Source of the DNA: Clitoria ternatea
Lineage: Eukaryota; Streptophyta; Magnoliopsida; Fabales; Fabaceae
Reading direction: 5' to 3'
NCBI GenBank assembly: GCA_037962975.1
Contig: CM075673.1
Span: forward strand, 17,468,001 to 17,532,000
DNA length: 64,000 bases
The position numbers and the translations under genes are program-made. This document shows positions 33,577 to 44,550 of this stretch, in pieces. Numbering within the stretch: the stretch's first letter is position 1; each line of letters opens with the position of its first letter. Below the pieces are notes generated by a model. The model ran no database searches. It was not told where the DNA came from and worked only from the letters and a program-made list of their open reading frames with translations.

Positions 33577-35251
33577 ATGGCCTCAAGTTCTCAAAATGTT
33601 TTTCCCGAGGGTGGTGCGATAAATAGACCTCCCGCTTTCAATGGGGAAGGGTATGCGTTTTGGAAAGAAAGAATGAAAATCTTCATTCAATCAATTGACT
33701 TGAGAATATGGAATACCATTGAAAATGGTCCCTATATACCGATGCATACTATAGATAGCAAGAATGTTGAAAAACCTATAGATGAATGGACAAGCGAGGA
33801 AGAAAAGAAAGTCCAATATGGCTACAAGGCCAAAAATCTTATTACTATGTCTTTAGGTCAAGATGAATTTTTTTAGGATAATGACATGCCAAACTGCTAA
33901 GGAAATGTGGGATACTCTTCAAGTAACCCATGAAGGCACTAATGATGTAAAGGACTCAAAGATTAGTACTCTTACTAGTCAATATGAATGCTTTAGATTA
34001 AACTCTCATGAATCGATTGTTGATATGCAAAAAAGATTTACTCTCATCATTAATCAACTCATTACACTTGGAAAGACTTACACTAACAAAGAACTCATTC
34101 ATAAAGTGTTGAAAAGTCTTAACAGAGAATGGCAACCGCTAGTTACCGCCATCAAACAATCTCCTAGCATAAACGAAATGTCTCTCGCCACTTTATTTGG
34201 TAAGTTGCAGGAACAAGAACAAGAGCTGAAAGAATTAAAGATGGCGGAAGAGGAAGAAAAATCTTCCAAGAAAAAGGGTCTTGCTCTCAAGGCTACTTCC
34301 ACAAATGAAGAAGAAGAATCCGGAAGTGAACTTGATGAAGAAGAAGAATTTGGACTATTTGTAAAACGCTTCGGGAAATTCATGAAAGGCAAACGCTTTC
34401 AAAGAAGCTTCAAAAACTCAGGTAAGAAACCTATCACTAAAGAAAACTCTCCCTCACCCAACTGTTTTGAATGTGGCAAGGAAGGGCACTTCAAAGCCGA
34501 TTGTCCAAACCTCAAAAAGAAGGGCAAGGACAAACAAAGAAGAAGAAGAGCCTATATTGCCTGGGATGAGAATGATGTGAGCAGCTCCGACGACTCGGAA
34601 GATGAGCAAGCCAATCTTTGCTTAATGGCAAATCATCAAGAAGAAGATAATGAGGTAAATCTTCTTGACTTAGATAAAAATGAGCTGTTAGAAGCATTTG
34701 AAGAATTATATGATAAATTCACAAAAATCTCTAGTAAACTCAAAGCATCTAGGAAAACTAGTGACACTCTAGAGATGCACCTTATGGAAGTTTGCAAAGA
34801 GAATGAATGTTTAAAAGAAGAATTGAAAAATGCTCAAGTATGTTCCATTAGTAAACCTTGTAATTTTGCTAAGAAATGTGTTGATCTAGAAAATAAAGTC
34901 CTAGATCTAAACAAAACCTTAGAGAAATTCACTAATGGAAGAGATAATTTGAATATCCTACTTGGGCAACAAAAATGCATGTTTAGTAAAACCGGTCTAG
35001 GATATGACCAAGAACATAGTAATCATAAAATGGAGAAGCACTATAAAAACTTCTTTGCATCACCAAGCAAATCCTCCTCACCTTTTATGAAATGCAATCA
35101 TTGTGGTACCAAAGGACATAGTGCTTATAAGTGTAGTGTTAGGAAACTAGGACCAAAGGTCTTAAGAAAGGTGTGGGTTCCCAAAGGAACATCTCCACAA
35201 GCTAACCTTAAAGGACCCAACATAAAATGGGTACCTAGTTCTCTAAAATGA
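33577..35251 (+). pseudogene. Element F gag, one frameshift
   Basis: Capsid/nucleocapsid protein of a Sirevirus. It starts MASSSQNVFPEGGAINRPP at 33577. The first 99 codons end at a T-run near 33869-33875, and the frame resumes at 33863 with the typical AKEMWDTLQVTHEGT. The second part (462 codons) has the copia gag core, acidic and basic low-complexity stretches, a CCHC knuckle (CFECGKEGHFKADC), a helical, probably coiled-coil segment, and a second knuckle (CNHCGTKGHSAYKC) near its end. It stops at 35251 before pol in another frame. A one-base change in the T-run explains the break. Confidence 0.9.
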
Positions 35252-35267
35252 TTTTGTTTTGTAGGTA

Positions 35268-37550
35268 TGCTTCAAGGCAAGCAACACCCATTGGTACTTG
35301 GATAGTGGGTGTTCTAAACATATGACGGGAGACAAAAGTAAGTTCATATCACTTACTCCACGAAGCAAAGGATTTGTTACTTATGGAGATAACACAAAGG
35401 GAAGAATACTTGGAATCGGAAATGTCGGTAAAAACTCTTCCACCTCCATAAATGATGTTTTATACGTTGAAGGACTAAAACATAACTTGCTTAGCATTAG
35501 TCAATTATGTGACAAGGGCTATAAAATTGTTTTTGAATCAAATGGTTGCATAATTGAAAATAAACTAAACAAGGAGATAAAATTTGTTGGTCAAAGAGTA
35601 GATAACATTTACATGATTAATCTAGATTGTCTTGCTTCAAATGATGTACAATGCTTTATAACTAAAGAGGATGAATCATGGCTTTGGCATAGAAGAATCG
35701 CTCACATTCATGTAGACCATTTAAATAAACTTGTTTCAAAAGATTTAGTTATTGGTTTACCAAAACTGAAATTTGAAAATAAATTCTGTGACGCTTGTCA
35801 AAAAGGAAAACAAGTAAAGGTTTCTTTTCAAGCAAAAAATATTGTTTCAACAACAAGACCTTTGCAGCTTTTACATATGGATTTGTTTGGACCTTCGAAA
35901 ATCAAAAGTTTTGGTGGAAACTATTATGGTCTAGTGATTGTGGATGATTACTCTAGATATACATGGACATTGTTTCTTACTCATAAACATGAAGCATATC
36001 AAGCATTTAAGAAACTTGCCAAGGTTATCCAAAATGAACAAAACTTAAAAATAGCATCCATACGAACGGATCATGGGGGAGAATTTGAAAACCAATCTTT
36101 TGAAAAATTTTGTGAAAAGTTTGGCATTGAACATAATTTTTCGGCTCCAAGAACTCCACAACAAAATGGAGTAGTTGAAAGGAAAAAATCGATCTTTAGC
36201 GGAGCTTGCAAGAACTATGTTGAATGAAGCAAATATTTCAAAACAGTTTTGGGCCGATGCCGTGAACACCGCGTGTCATGTTATGAATCGTTGTTTGATA
36301 AGGCCTATATTAAAGAAAACCCCCTATGAACTTTATAAAGGACGAAAACCAAATATTTCCTACTTTCACATTTTTGGATGCAAATGCTTTGTCTTGAACA
36401 ATGGAAAGGAAAATCTTGGCAAATTTGATGCAAAATCTGATGAAGCAATTTTTCTAGGTTATTCATCTACTAGTAAAGCATATAGACTCTTTAACAAACG
36501 GACTTACACAATTGAAGAGTCCATACATGTTAAATTTGATGAACTTAACCAAAATCCCCCGAGAAAGGAAGTTGATGATCTTGTAGGTACCTTCCAAGAA
36601 ATGAACTTGCAAGACAAAGAAGAAGAAGTCAACAATGATGGAGGTGCAACACAAATAGAGAGACAACAAGATTGGGTAACATTGAAGGATCATCCCTTGG
36701 ACAAAATCATTGGAGAAATAACCAAAGGGCCATTGATGGAACGTTCATTAGCCAAACCAAATACTGTAAGGAACTACTTAAAAGGTTTGGAATGGACAAG
36801 GCAAACGAGATAGCTACACCCATGAGCACATCCTGCTATCTAGACAAAGATGAAAAGGGTAAGGACATTGAAATCACCAAATATCGAGGTATGATTGGAT
36901 CCTTACTGTATTTAACTGCGAGTAGACCTGATATTATGTTTACGGTATGCATGTGTGCTAGATATCAAGCATGTCCTAAAGAATCACATTTGACTGCCGT
37001 AAAAAGAATTTTGAAATATCTTGTGGGTACTCAAAATGTTGGTTTATGGTATCCCAAAGGCATTGAATGTAATCTTTTAGGATATTCTGATTCCGACTTT
37101 GCGGGGTGTAAGCTTGATAGAAAAAGCACTAGTGGTACATGCCATTTGCTTGGTAGTTCCCTTGTTTCTTGGCATAGCAAGAAACAAGCAAGTGTTGCAT
37201 TGTCAACAGCTGAGGCAGAATATGTAGCAGCTGGTAGTTGTTGTGCTCAAATTCTTTGGATGAGACAACAACTTCTTGATTTTGGTATTTCCTTGAATAA
37301 AGTCCCCATTAAATGTGATAATACAAGTGCCATTAACATCTCCAAGAATCCAGTAATGCACTCTAGAACCAAACACATTGAAATTAGGCATCACTTTATT
37401 AGAGATCATGTGTTAAAAGGGGATTGTGTACTTGAACATGTAGAAACTTCTAAGCAACTAGCTGATATTTTCACAAAACCCTTGGCTAGAGAGCAATTCA
37501 TTCACATAAGAAGAGAGTTAGGCATTCTTGACATGTCCAGTTGTGTTTGA
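35268..37550 (+). pseudogene. Element F pol: protease, integrase, RNase H; reverse transcriptase core deleted
   Basis: Pol opens with the protease motif YLDSGCSKHMTGDKSKF near 35290. Then follow the integrase finger (HRRIAHIHVDHL with CDACQKGKQ) and core (HMDLFGP, IRTDHGGEFEN, TPQQNGVVERK). An extra A in an A-run near 36183-36188 shifts the frame, which continues as NRSLAELARTML to 36813. The sequence then jumps from HPLDKIIGEITKG (about 36715) to DGTFISQTKYCKELLKRFG (about 36733), so the catalytic reverse transcriptase with its YVDDI box is absent. The rest of the connection and RNase H are intact (ASRPDIMF, GYSDSDFAG, ALSTAEAEYVAAGSC, KHIEIRHHFIRDHV) up to a stop at 37550. A deletion of very roughly 1 kb is inferred from family structure. 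Confidence 0.92.
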
Positions 37551-37650
37551 ATCTTTTGATAAGAACCTTGTTGAATGGCATAATGCATGGCATATATCAC
37601 ATTTTATGTTTGGAACCTTGCTGTTTGATATGTTTGAAGTTTTTGACTCC

Positions 37651-37983
37651 ATAATCGATTACGAAACTTCTGTTTCAAGTTCAAAACGTTTCCTCTTCTT
37701 CATAATCGATTACCACATTGCTCCAATCGATTAGGACGATTCTGTTTCTAAACTAATCGATTACCCTAACCCTATAATCGATTACCCTTTGTATAAAACG
37801 TTTGAAATTCCCCAGAAACAGTGATCTAATCGATTACCACCTGACACATAATCGATTAGTCTGCGTTCTGAAGAGACAACTGCAACTCCCTAGGCTCACT
37901 CGAAACTCTCCCTCTTTTAACTCACTTCACTCCTTTCTAAACTATCTTTCCTCCTTCCCAAACCTAATTTTCACCTATAAATA
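37651..37983 (+). promoter_or_regulatory. Internal TAATCGATTA cluster and TATA box before the third ORF of F
   Basis: Seven AATCGATT copies (about 37651, 37703, 37724, 37752, 37774, 37827, 37848) lie between pol and the third ORF, the same motif as in the LTR U3. They are followed by TATAAATA at 37976-37983 and a pyrimidine-rich leader of about 110 bp to the start codon at 38092. A second TATA-like site is at 37792. This is the layout of the LTR promoter, repeated inside the element. Promoter activity is inferred. Confidence 0.6.
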
Positions 37984-38091
37984 CCCCCTCATTCCCCTTC
38001 TCATCTCACACTACCTCCTTCCTCTCAAACCTCTCAAAAAACTCTCTAGTACTCATCTCTCTTCATCTCCTTCTTTTTTGCATTTTCCACC

Positions 38092-39213
38092 ATGTCTACC
38101 TCAAGGAATGTCAAGAGAGCTAGGTCCTCTGCTGCTCAAGCTCATAATCCCCTTGACTTCTCAAGGTTTTTCTCTTCTCCTAGAGATCTTCAGAATTTTA
38201 TGAAGAATTTTTCTGAAAAGGAGATTATGACCCCTCATTATACCGTTGCTGACACCTTTGACAACCCAAGCCTTACCTTCACCCAAAGCCTCCACCACTA
38301 CAACCTTTTCCCCTTCCTATCCCTCAAAGAAGAAGAATACTATCCTGAGCTTATGAGAGTATTCTACTGCAACCTCCGCCTTGTCAATGGGATGGTTGAA
38401 TCCAAGGTGAAAAACACCACCATCAAACTCTCCAATGCCCAGTTTGCAGAGATTTCCAAACTGCCCCTCAACAACGCTGACTTTGATGGAGGCGAACCTG
38501 AGGATGAATGGGGCTTCAATGCTCTTACTGCTCGCCAATCTTTATGGAAAGCTGACCGTCCTAGGAGCAACCACAAACTAGTTGGCCACTTGACCATGAA
38601 CAACCGCCTGCTCCACTTCTTCTTGGTTAAGATGATTGTTCCCCGTGGTGGGAACTATGCTCTAGTTGAAGAGGATGATGTCCTCTTAATGTGGGCCATG
38701 CTGAACCACAAAGAGATCAACTGGGTTCAGTTGATCAAATTCCACATGCGCCATGCCAAGGACCAGCAAAAGCTCCCTTATGGTATCCTCCTCACCAAAA
38801 TTTTCAAATTCTGTGGAGTAGATTTAGCAGGGGAACTCTCTGAGAAAGTGCCCCCTAGAGCTTGCATTGGAACCCATCACCTCACCAAAATGGGTCTTGT
38901 TTTCTCCAATGGAGCATGGTACTCACGAATGGAGGGCGTTTATGCCAACATTCCCTTCCAAGCTCCTGCTAAAGAAGCACCTGCTCCTCCTCCTCCTTCA
39001 CCTCAACCACAAGCTGCAGCCTCTTCATCTGCCCCACAAGCTGACCCTTTTGCATCTCTTTACGCCCATCTTGATCGCCGCTTCGATCGACTTGAAAACT
39101 CCCTCCAAGAGTTTTCCATGACCGAGCAGCAACATTTTGAGATGATGCAGCAGCGTTATGAGGAGCTGGCTCACCAAATTGCAGAAATCCGCTTCTTCAA
39201 CCCGGATAATTAG
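38092..39213 (+). CDS. Third ORF of element F (Sirevirus 'envelope-like' position, plant-transposon-type domain)
   Basis: An intact 373-residue ORF between pol and the purine tract, where Sireviruses carry their so-called envelope-like gene. The protein has a basic start (MSTSRNVKRARSS), a globular part of about 40-285 that resembles the family often named 'putative plant transposon protein', a Pro/Ala-rich linker (about 290-325) and a coiled-coil-like end (LDRRFDRLENSLQEF onwards). I see no signal peptide and no membrane helix, so a membrane fusion protein is unlikely. It starts 541 bp after the pol stop and in a different frame, so simple readthrough cannot make it; its own promoter or a spliced transcript is more likely. 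It is undamaged although gag and pol are broken. Function unknown. Confidence 0.75.
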   Translation: MSTSRNVKRARSSAAQAHNPLDFSRFFSSPRDLQNFMKNFSEKEIMTPHYTVADTFDNPSLTFTQSLHHYNLFPFLSLKEEEYYPELMRVFYCNLRLVNGMVESKVKNTTIKLSNAQFAEISKLPLNNADFDGGEPEDEWGFNALTARQSLWKADRPRSNHKLVGHLTMNNRLLHFFLVKMIVPRGGNYALVEEDDVLLMWAMLNHKEINWVQLIKFHMRHAKDQQKLPYGILLTKIFKFCGVDLAGELSEKVPPRACIGTHHLTKMGLVFSNGAWYSRMEGVYANIPFQAPAKEAPAPPPPSPQPQAAASSSAPQADPFASLYAHLDRRFDRLENSLQEFSMTEQQHFEMMQQRYEELAHQIAEIRFFNPDN

Positions 39214-39735
39214 ATTTTCTGTTTAGTTATGTTCCTTGTTTTGTTTTCTGAATTTTGAATAATTTTACTTCTTGTATTTCCCATTTCTTTAAATTCAATA
39301 AAAGTATCTTACTTCAGTTTATATTATTTCTCTTCACTGCTCTAATTATTTTTGATGATTACAAAGGGGGAGAAGAATATATGTTCATATGTTGGATAAT
39401 GCTCTGATGGATAATATTGATAACATGCTCTGACTACAATTTTGAATATGTTCTGGTGCTCTGGTACTAAGAATATGGATAATAGATGCTCTGTTAACAT
39501 ATTTGAAAAATGTTATCTGTTTGTTAAATTCCTTTTGATGGGGGGAGAATTATAGATAAGAGATAATAAAACAATAGATAAAATGAGATAAGACATTGGC
39601 TGCTGAATTGCTTTTTGAAATTGGTCATCTGCTATTTGAAAAAGAGATAATGTAGCAGAGTTGTTTTTGCAAAAGATAAGTCTATATTATTTAAACTAAC
39701 AACCCTCAAGAGATGAACATAGTTGTCATCATCAA
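39214..39735. other. Non-coding 3' region of element F
   Basis: After the third ORF comes AT-rich sequence with AATAAA-like signals (AATTCAATAAAAG near 39295) and repeated GGGGGAGAA-type purine stretches (near 39366 and 39540) before the real purine tract. No gene. Confidence 0.6.
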
Positions 39736-39748
39736 AAAGGGGGAGAAT
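39736..39748 (+). other. Polypurine tract of element F
   Basis: AAAAGGGGGAGAA directly before the 3' LTR (TGTGTTTG). Confidence 0.93.
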
Positions 39749-41177
39749 GTGTTTGAATAATTAACAGGTCCAAAAGATGTGCAAGGATTTTGATAATGAC
39801 AAGTACTCTTGAAGAAACCGATGCAAAAACAAAGACATGAAATCAGAATTGAAGTAACAGCGAAGCTAATCGATTAGGCCATAGATGCTAATCGATTAGG
39901 AGCTTTCTGTCTTGGAAGAAATTGCATCAGGGTTGAAGATAATCGATTAGTGAAGCCACACAATCGATTAGATACTCACTGGAATTAAGATAATCGATTG
40001 CACACTTGAGACTACTCGATTACAGCAATCAAAAATGGAATTAAATGCATCAGGCACACATGCTAATCGATTAAGGGAGCCATATAATCGATTAGGAAGC
40101 CACTGGAATTTAAGGTAATCGATTGCAAGACATGCTAATCGATTAAGATGCTACAAAAACAAATTAAATGCATCAGGTATAGATGCTAATCGATTACAGG
40201 TAATGAGATAATCGATTAGTGACTCTCTGACTTGAAGCTAATCGATTACAACGCGAGGGTGTAATCGATTACGCTAGTGGAAAAACAGATTTAAGTGGGA
40301 AACCAGGTCATGTCTCCACCATTCTTCAAATTTCCACTAACTGCAACGGCTATGATGGACTAGGGCACTCCTCAACAGCTATCTTGGGTCTATAAATTGA
40401 AGAGGAAGACAAGCACAAACACAACAACCAAGAAGCAACAATTCATAGCTCTATTTTGTGCTTTGTAAGCCTATTTCTTGCATATTGTACTTTCACTTGT
40501 ATATCCTCTCATCTTGAGAGATTAGAATTTGGGAGAGCTTTTCATTTGTATATTTGCTCTATTGAGAGAGTGTATTGATTGTAAACAAACACCAAACACA
40601 CAAGTTATTCACTCTAGGTTGAGTGGTTGTTCACTCTAGGTTGAGTGGTTACAAAGGTTGTGGACTCAACCTTTGGGATATTGTGAGATTGAGAGATTGG
40701 GTGGGTTGCCCTTATACTTGTGAGGATTGGGTTCTTGAGTGTGGGACACTAGGAAGCCGCAATTGCTCAAAGTTGTATCTCTAGTCTACAATAGTGGAAA
40801 ATCCTCTAAGTGGGTTGCTTAGAGGCGAGACGTACACCGGATTGGGTGGAACTCGTTACATCGGTTTGCAAGCTTCTCTTCCTTACTCTTTTACTTTCAT
40901 ACATTGCATATTTGTTGATTGGTATTGTTTGGTTGAGAAGAACATACTTGAACTTGCTTAATTTGCTATACCTTAGACATTGCACACCAAGTGTTTGCTA
41001 AATTGCCTCAGCAATATTTACCTCTTGTAGTGCATTGCATATCATTGTTACTTGCTTTCACTTGCATAATCTCATAAACTTGGTTATAGAAATCAATTTT
41101 AAAGGTATTCCAAGCAAAAGTTTTATAACTCAATTCACCCCCCCCCCCTCTTGAGTATTGAGGCCACTTGAACAACA
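39749..41177 (+). repeat. Element F 3' LTR
   Basis: Nearly identical to 32094-33520. The differences I noticed are a few transitions (for example near 39847 and 40145) and a longer C-run near 41140. It carries the same palindrome array (about 39866-40273). Confidence 0.96.
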
Positions 41178-44100
41178 ATAGGTCCACTCAGTCTACCCTC
41201 ACTCGGGAATGACTTAACCTTCACTCGGCTATGTACCACTCGGAAAATGCCCTAACCTTACTTTACTCGGAAGAGGCTCTCTTGGGCTTAACTCACTCGG
41301 AAACATTCTCACCTTCACTCGGAAGCACTCTAATCTTCACTCGGAGACATTCTACTCTTTCTTCACTCGGAAATATTCTACTTTTTCTTCACTCAGAAAT
41401 ATTCTACTCTTTCTTCACTCGGAAATATTCTACTCATTCTTCACTCGGAAATATTCTACTCTTTCTTCACTCGAAAATATTCTACTCTTTCTTCACTCGA
41501 AAATATTCTACTCATTCTTCACTTGAAAATATTCTACTCTTTCTTCACTCGGAAAGGGTTCCCTCGGCCCTCGCTCGGACAAGAGTGAATCTGCTCGGGC
41601 AAGATTCGCCCGGCAATCGACTCTGCTATAGCAAACACAAATTCGCTCAAAATAAACACCGACCACAACATCAAGAATTTATATTCACGTCAATCAACAT
41701 ACTCATTCAAAATTTAGTTCAATACACAAGCAACATGTAGCATCACACACTCAAAAAACTCATCATACACATATATTACACAATTCATTCAAAAATCACT
41801 CGGGCCTTGGCATCGATCCTCCACTTGGCGCGCCCTCAAAGCTCCGACCTCCTCCCTGTCATTGGCTAATAAATTGAAAGCCACAGCAAAGGTGAGTGTT
41901 TGGCATCATAACTAATCTAGAACGTAATTAACAATTTACATGTATATCAACTCTGTTCGATTACTTTATTATCAAATTGAAGGTCACACTCGGAAAATGA
42001 CTCACACTCGGCAAGTATAATGATTTATTCGGTAAATATAACAATTGCACTCGGCAAATTATCAAGTCATACTCAGCAAATATAACAAATTGAACTTGGC
42101 AAATATACCAAATCATATTCAACAAATATATCAAATTGCACTCGGCAAATATATCAACTCATACTCAGCAAATATAATAGTTCTCACTCGGCAAATGCAA
42201 TAATTCTCACTCAGCAAATATAGAAAATCTCACTCGGTAAATATATTAAATTTCACTCAGCAATATGGCAGTTCTCACTCGGCAAATATAGTAATTAACA
42301 TTCGGCAAATATAGCAAATCTCACTCAGTAAATATATTAAATTTCACTCAGCAATATGGCAGTTCTCACTCGGCGAATATAGTAATTAACACTCGGTAAA
42401 TATAGCAAATCTCACTCAGTAAATATATTAAATTTCACTTAGCAATATGACAGTTCTTACTCGGCAAATATAGTAATTTTCACTCAGCAAATATAGCAGA
42501 TCTCACTCAGTAAATATATTAAATTTCACTCAGCAATATGGCAGTCCTCACTCGGTGAATATAGTAATTAACACTCGGCAAATATAGCAAATCTCACTCA
42601 GTAAATATATTAAATTTCACTCAGCAATATGGCAGTCCTCACTCGGCGATTATAGTAATTAACACTCGGCAAATATAGCAAATCTCACCTAGTAAATATA
42701 TTAAATTTCACTCAGCAATATAACCAATTGCACTCGACCAACATAATAATTTACTCACGGTAAATTTAACAAATAGCACCCGACAATATAACCAATCATA
42801 CTCGATAAATATAATAATTCTCATTCGGTAATTTTAGCAAATCACTCAACGAATATAGCCATCACACTCGGTAATTATAACAGTTCACACTAGGCAATTA
42901 TAACAATTTACACTCGGCAATTATACACATCATAACTAATAATTCATCGATTGTCACAACTGACTCTCACATAAAATTGACGCCTAGTATCCAGATACTA
43001 AAGGATCGGCCTTCAGCTGGGGGTCCTACTTGACACCCCGTGAACCCTGCTTAGTTCACTGAGTCCTGCTTGACTCTCCACCTCGACCACTGGGTCCTAC
43101 TTGACCACTGGGTAGCTCAACTGGGCACAAAAACCACGGGAGCCAGAAATGAGGGGCTATACATACCATCGGTCGTCCCACACCATATAATCACATATCA
43201 TATCTCAATCATTACATATCATCAACAAACAACAGATGCAACCACCAGAAACTGGCATGTGCTCACAATACAGGGCGACCGACTTGTCAAGCCCATCCAT
43301 CACACAGTCAATCACATAACATAATCATACCATCCTTTTACTGGAAGCCTGTCGGGAGCCGCTCCTTGCTTGTACAACGCACCGGCGACCACTCCCCGCC
43401 CTCAACAGTATACAGAGTATCTCATGCATAATATATATAACTCAATATAATTAAAACGTTATCAATCTCATGCACAAATGTTAGAACTGACATATGATCA
43501 CCAGTCGGGCGGCCTACTTGCTAACCCATCAACACAAGCCACTATATACTTCAATTTATCTCAACATGTATTTCAAACTCAATCAAGCCACACACGATCC
43601 TCAACCGATCGGTGTCCATACTTACATGCAGACACATACACATACCATTTTCGTTCAGTAATATCTTCTTACCATTTTCACAATCAATTTAATGACTCGG
43701 ACTCACAGCATGTCCTATTATAATTAATTATAACCCGAACACCCCCTTACCTTGGTTCCAAGCTTCGATAATCTATTCCTGGTGCCAATTTCGTCCTCTG
43801 AGTACTGGGTTCACTGTTTCACTTCCAAATCCAGCACCAGCTCCGTCAATTAGCCTTTCGTTGTTCGATCTGCTGCCTACGGGGTCAGAATACAAAACTC
43901 GTTAGCTTTACGCCATCCTCAGCTCTAAGGACCACTTTTGAGCTCACACTCACCAGGGGAGTGGAAAACAGACCCACACACAGCCATGCATGGCCACTCG
44001 GTTAACAAAGAAAATGAAAGGGGGCAAGGAAACGCAAATGTAAACGGATCAATGGACTCACCTTAAGACCACGGTCACAGAAATGAGCTTATCACACGAT

Positions 44101-44545
44101 TTTGATACGAACAGAGTCCTCCTCTAGAGCATGTAACTCACAGCAATGGAGGAAGGAGAAGACGAAGAAGAAATAAGCAGATGAAAGAGGGAGAAACAGT
44201 GGCTCATGCGTATATGAGTGAAAGAGGGAAGAGAGAGAGAAAGAGAGAGAGACCACCTTTATTAAGGCCTAGGGGCAACCGGTAACTTCCCCAGTCGGTT
44301 AACCCCCATTTTCCTTTACCATTTCGTTTTAAACGTTTTAATCAAACCTTTCTCTTCTAATCACACCTCATTTATAATTAACCAATCAAATAAATTTATT
44401 TACATTCACAATATTTAATCATTTATAATTGTCCAACAATATAAAAATACCAAATAAATTCCTAAAAATACCTAATAAATCTCTAAAATATTTATTAATA
44501 ATTTCCGCTACACATAATTTTTTCTAAAATATCCGGGATGTTACA
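41178..44545 (-). repeat. Element E 5' LTR, main part (after element F)
   Basis: Continues the LTR from the repeated ATAGG. It contains the 26-bp array (to about 41560), a 383-bp segment (41569-41951) that the other LTR lacks, the 91-bp-period array (about 41990-42920), and then sequence matching 28276-29892. The 383-bp segment includes GTCATTGGCTAATAA and GGTGAGTGTTTGG, also found in reverse orientation in LTR G (49930-49975). It is therefore likely the original state. Confidence 0.9.
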
Positions 44546-44550
44546 CAGGG

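Larger units (their letters stand above)
32094..41177 (+). mobile_element. Element F: Ty1/copia Sirevirus with a third ORF, reverse transcriptase core deleted
   Basis: A 9.1-kb element on the plus strand. The LTRs of 1427 and 1429 bp are nearly identical (I see only a handful of substitutions and a C-run length change), and it has a perfect target duplication, primer site and purine tract. Gag, protease, integrase and RNase H are readable, followed by a separate ORF of 373 codons before the purine tract. The SIRE/Maximus-type gag with two CCHC knuckles and the third ORF point to a Sirevirus. The pol core between integrase and the end of reverse transcriptase is missing. It must have moved recently, so either it was mobilised in trans or it decayed after insertion. 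Confidence 0.93.
25966..44545 (-). mobile_element. Element E: large LTR retrotransposon without genes (LARD-like), split by element F
   Basis: Outer ends TGTGACGACCC and GGGATGTTACA with a perfect CAGGG target duplication. The left LTR is 25966-29892; the right LTR is 31654-32093 plus 41178-44545. The internal region between them (29893-31653) has a primer site next to the right LTR, so the element lies on the minus strand. It has no gag or pol. Without the Sirevirus F the element would be about 9.5 kb, most of it LTR. This is the layout of a large non-autonomous derivative that depends on enzymes of a related Ty3 element. Confidence 0.88.
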
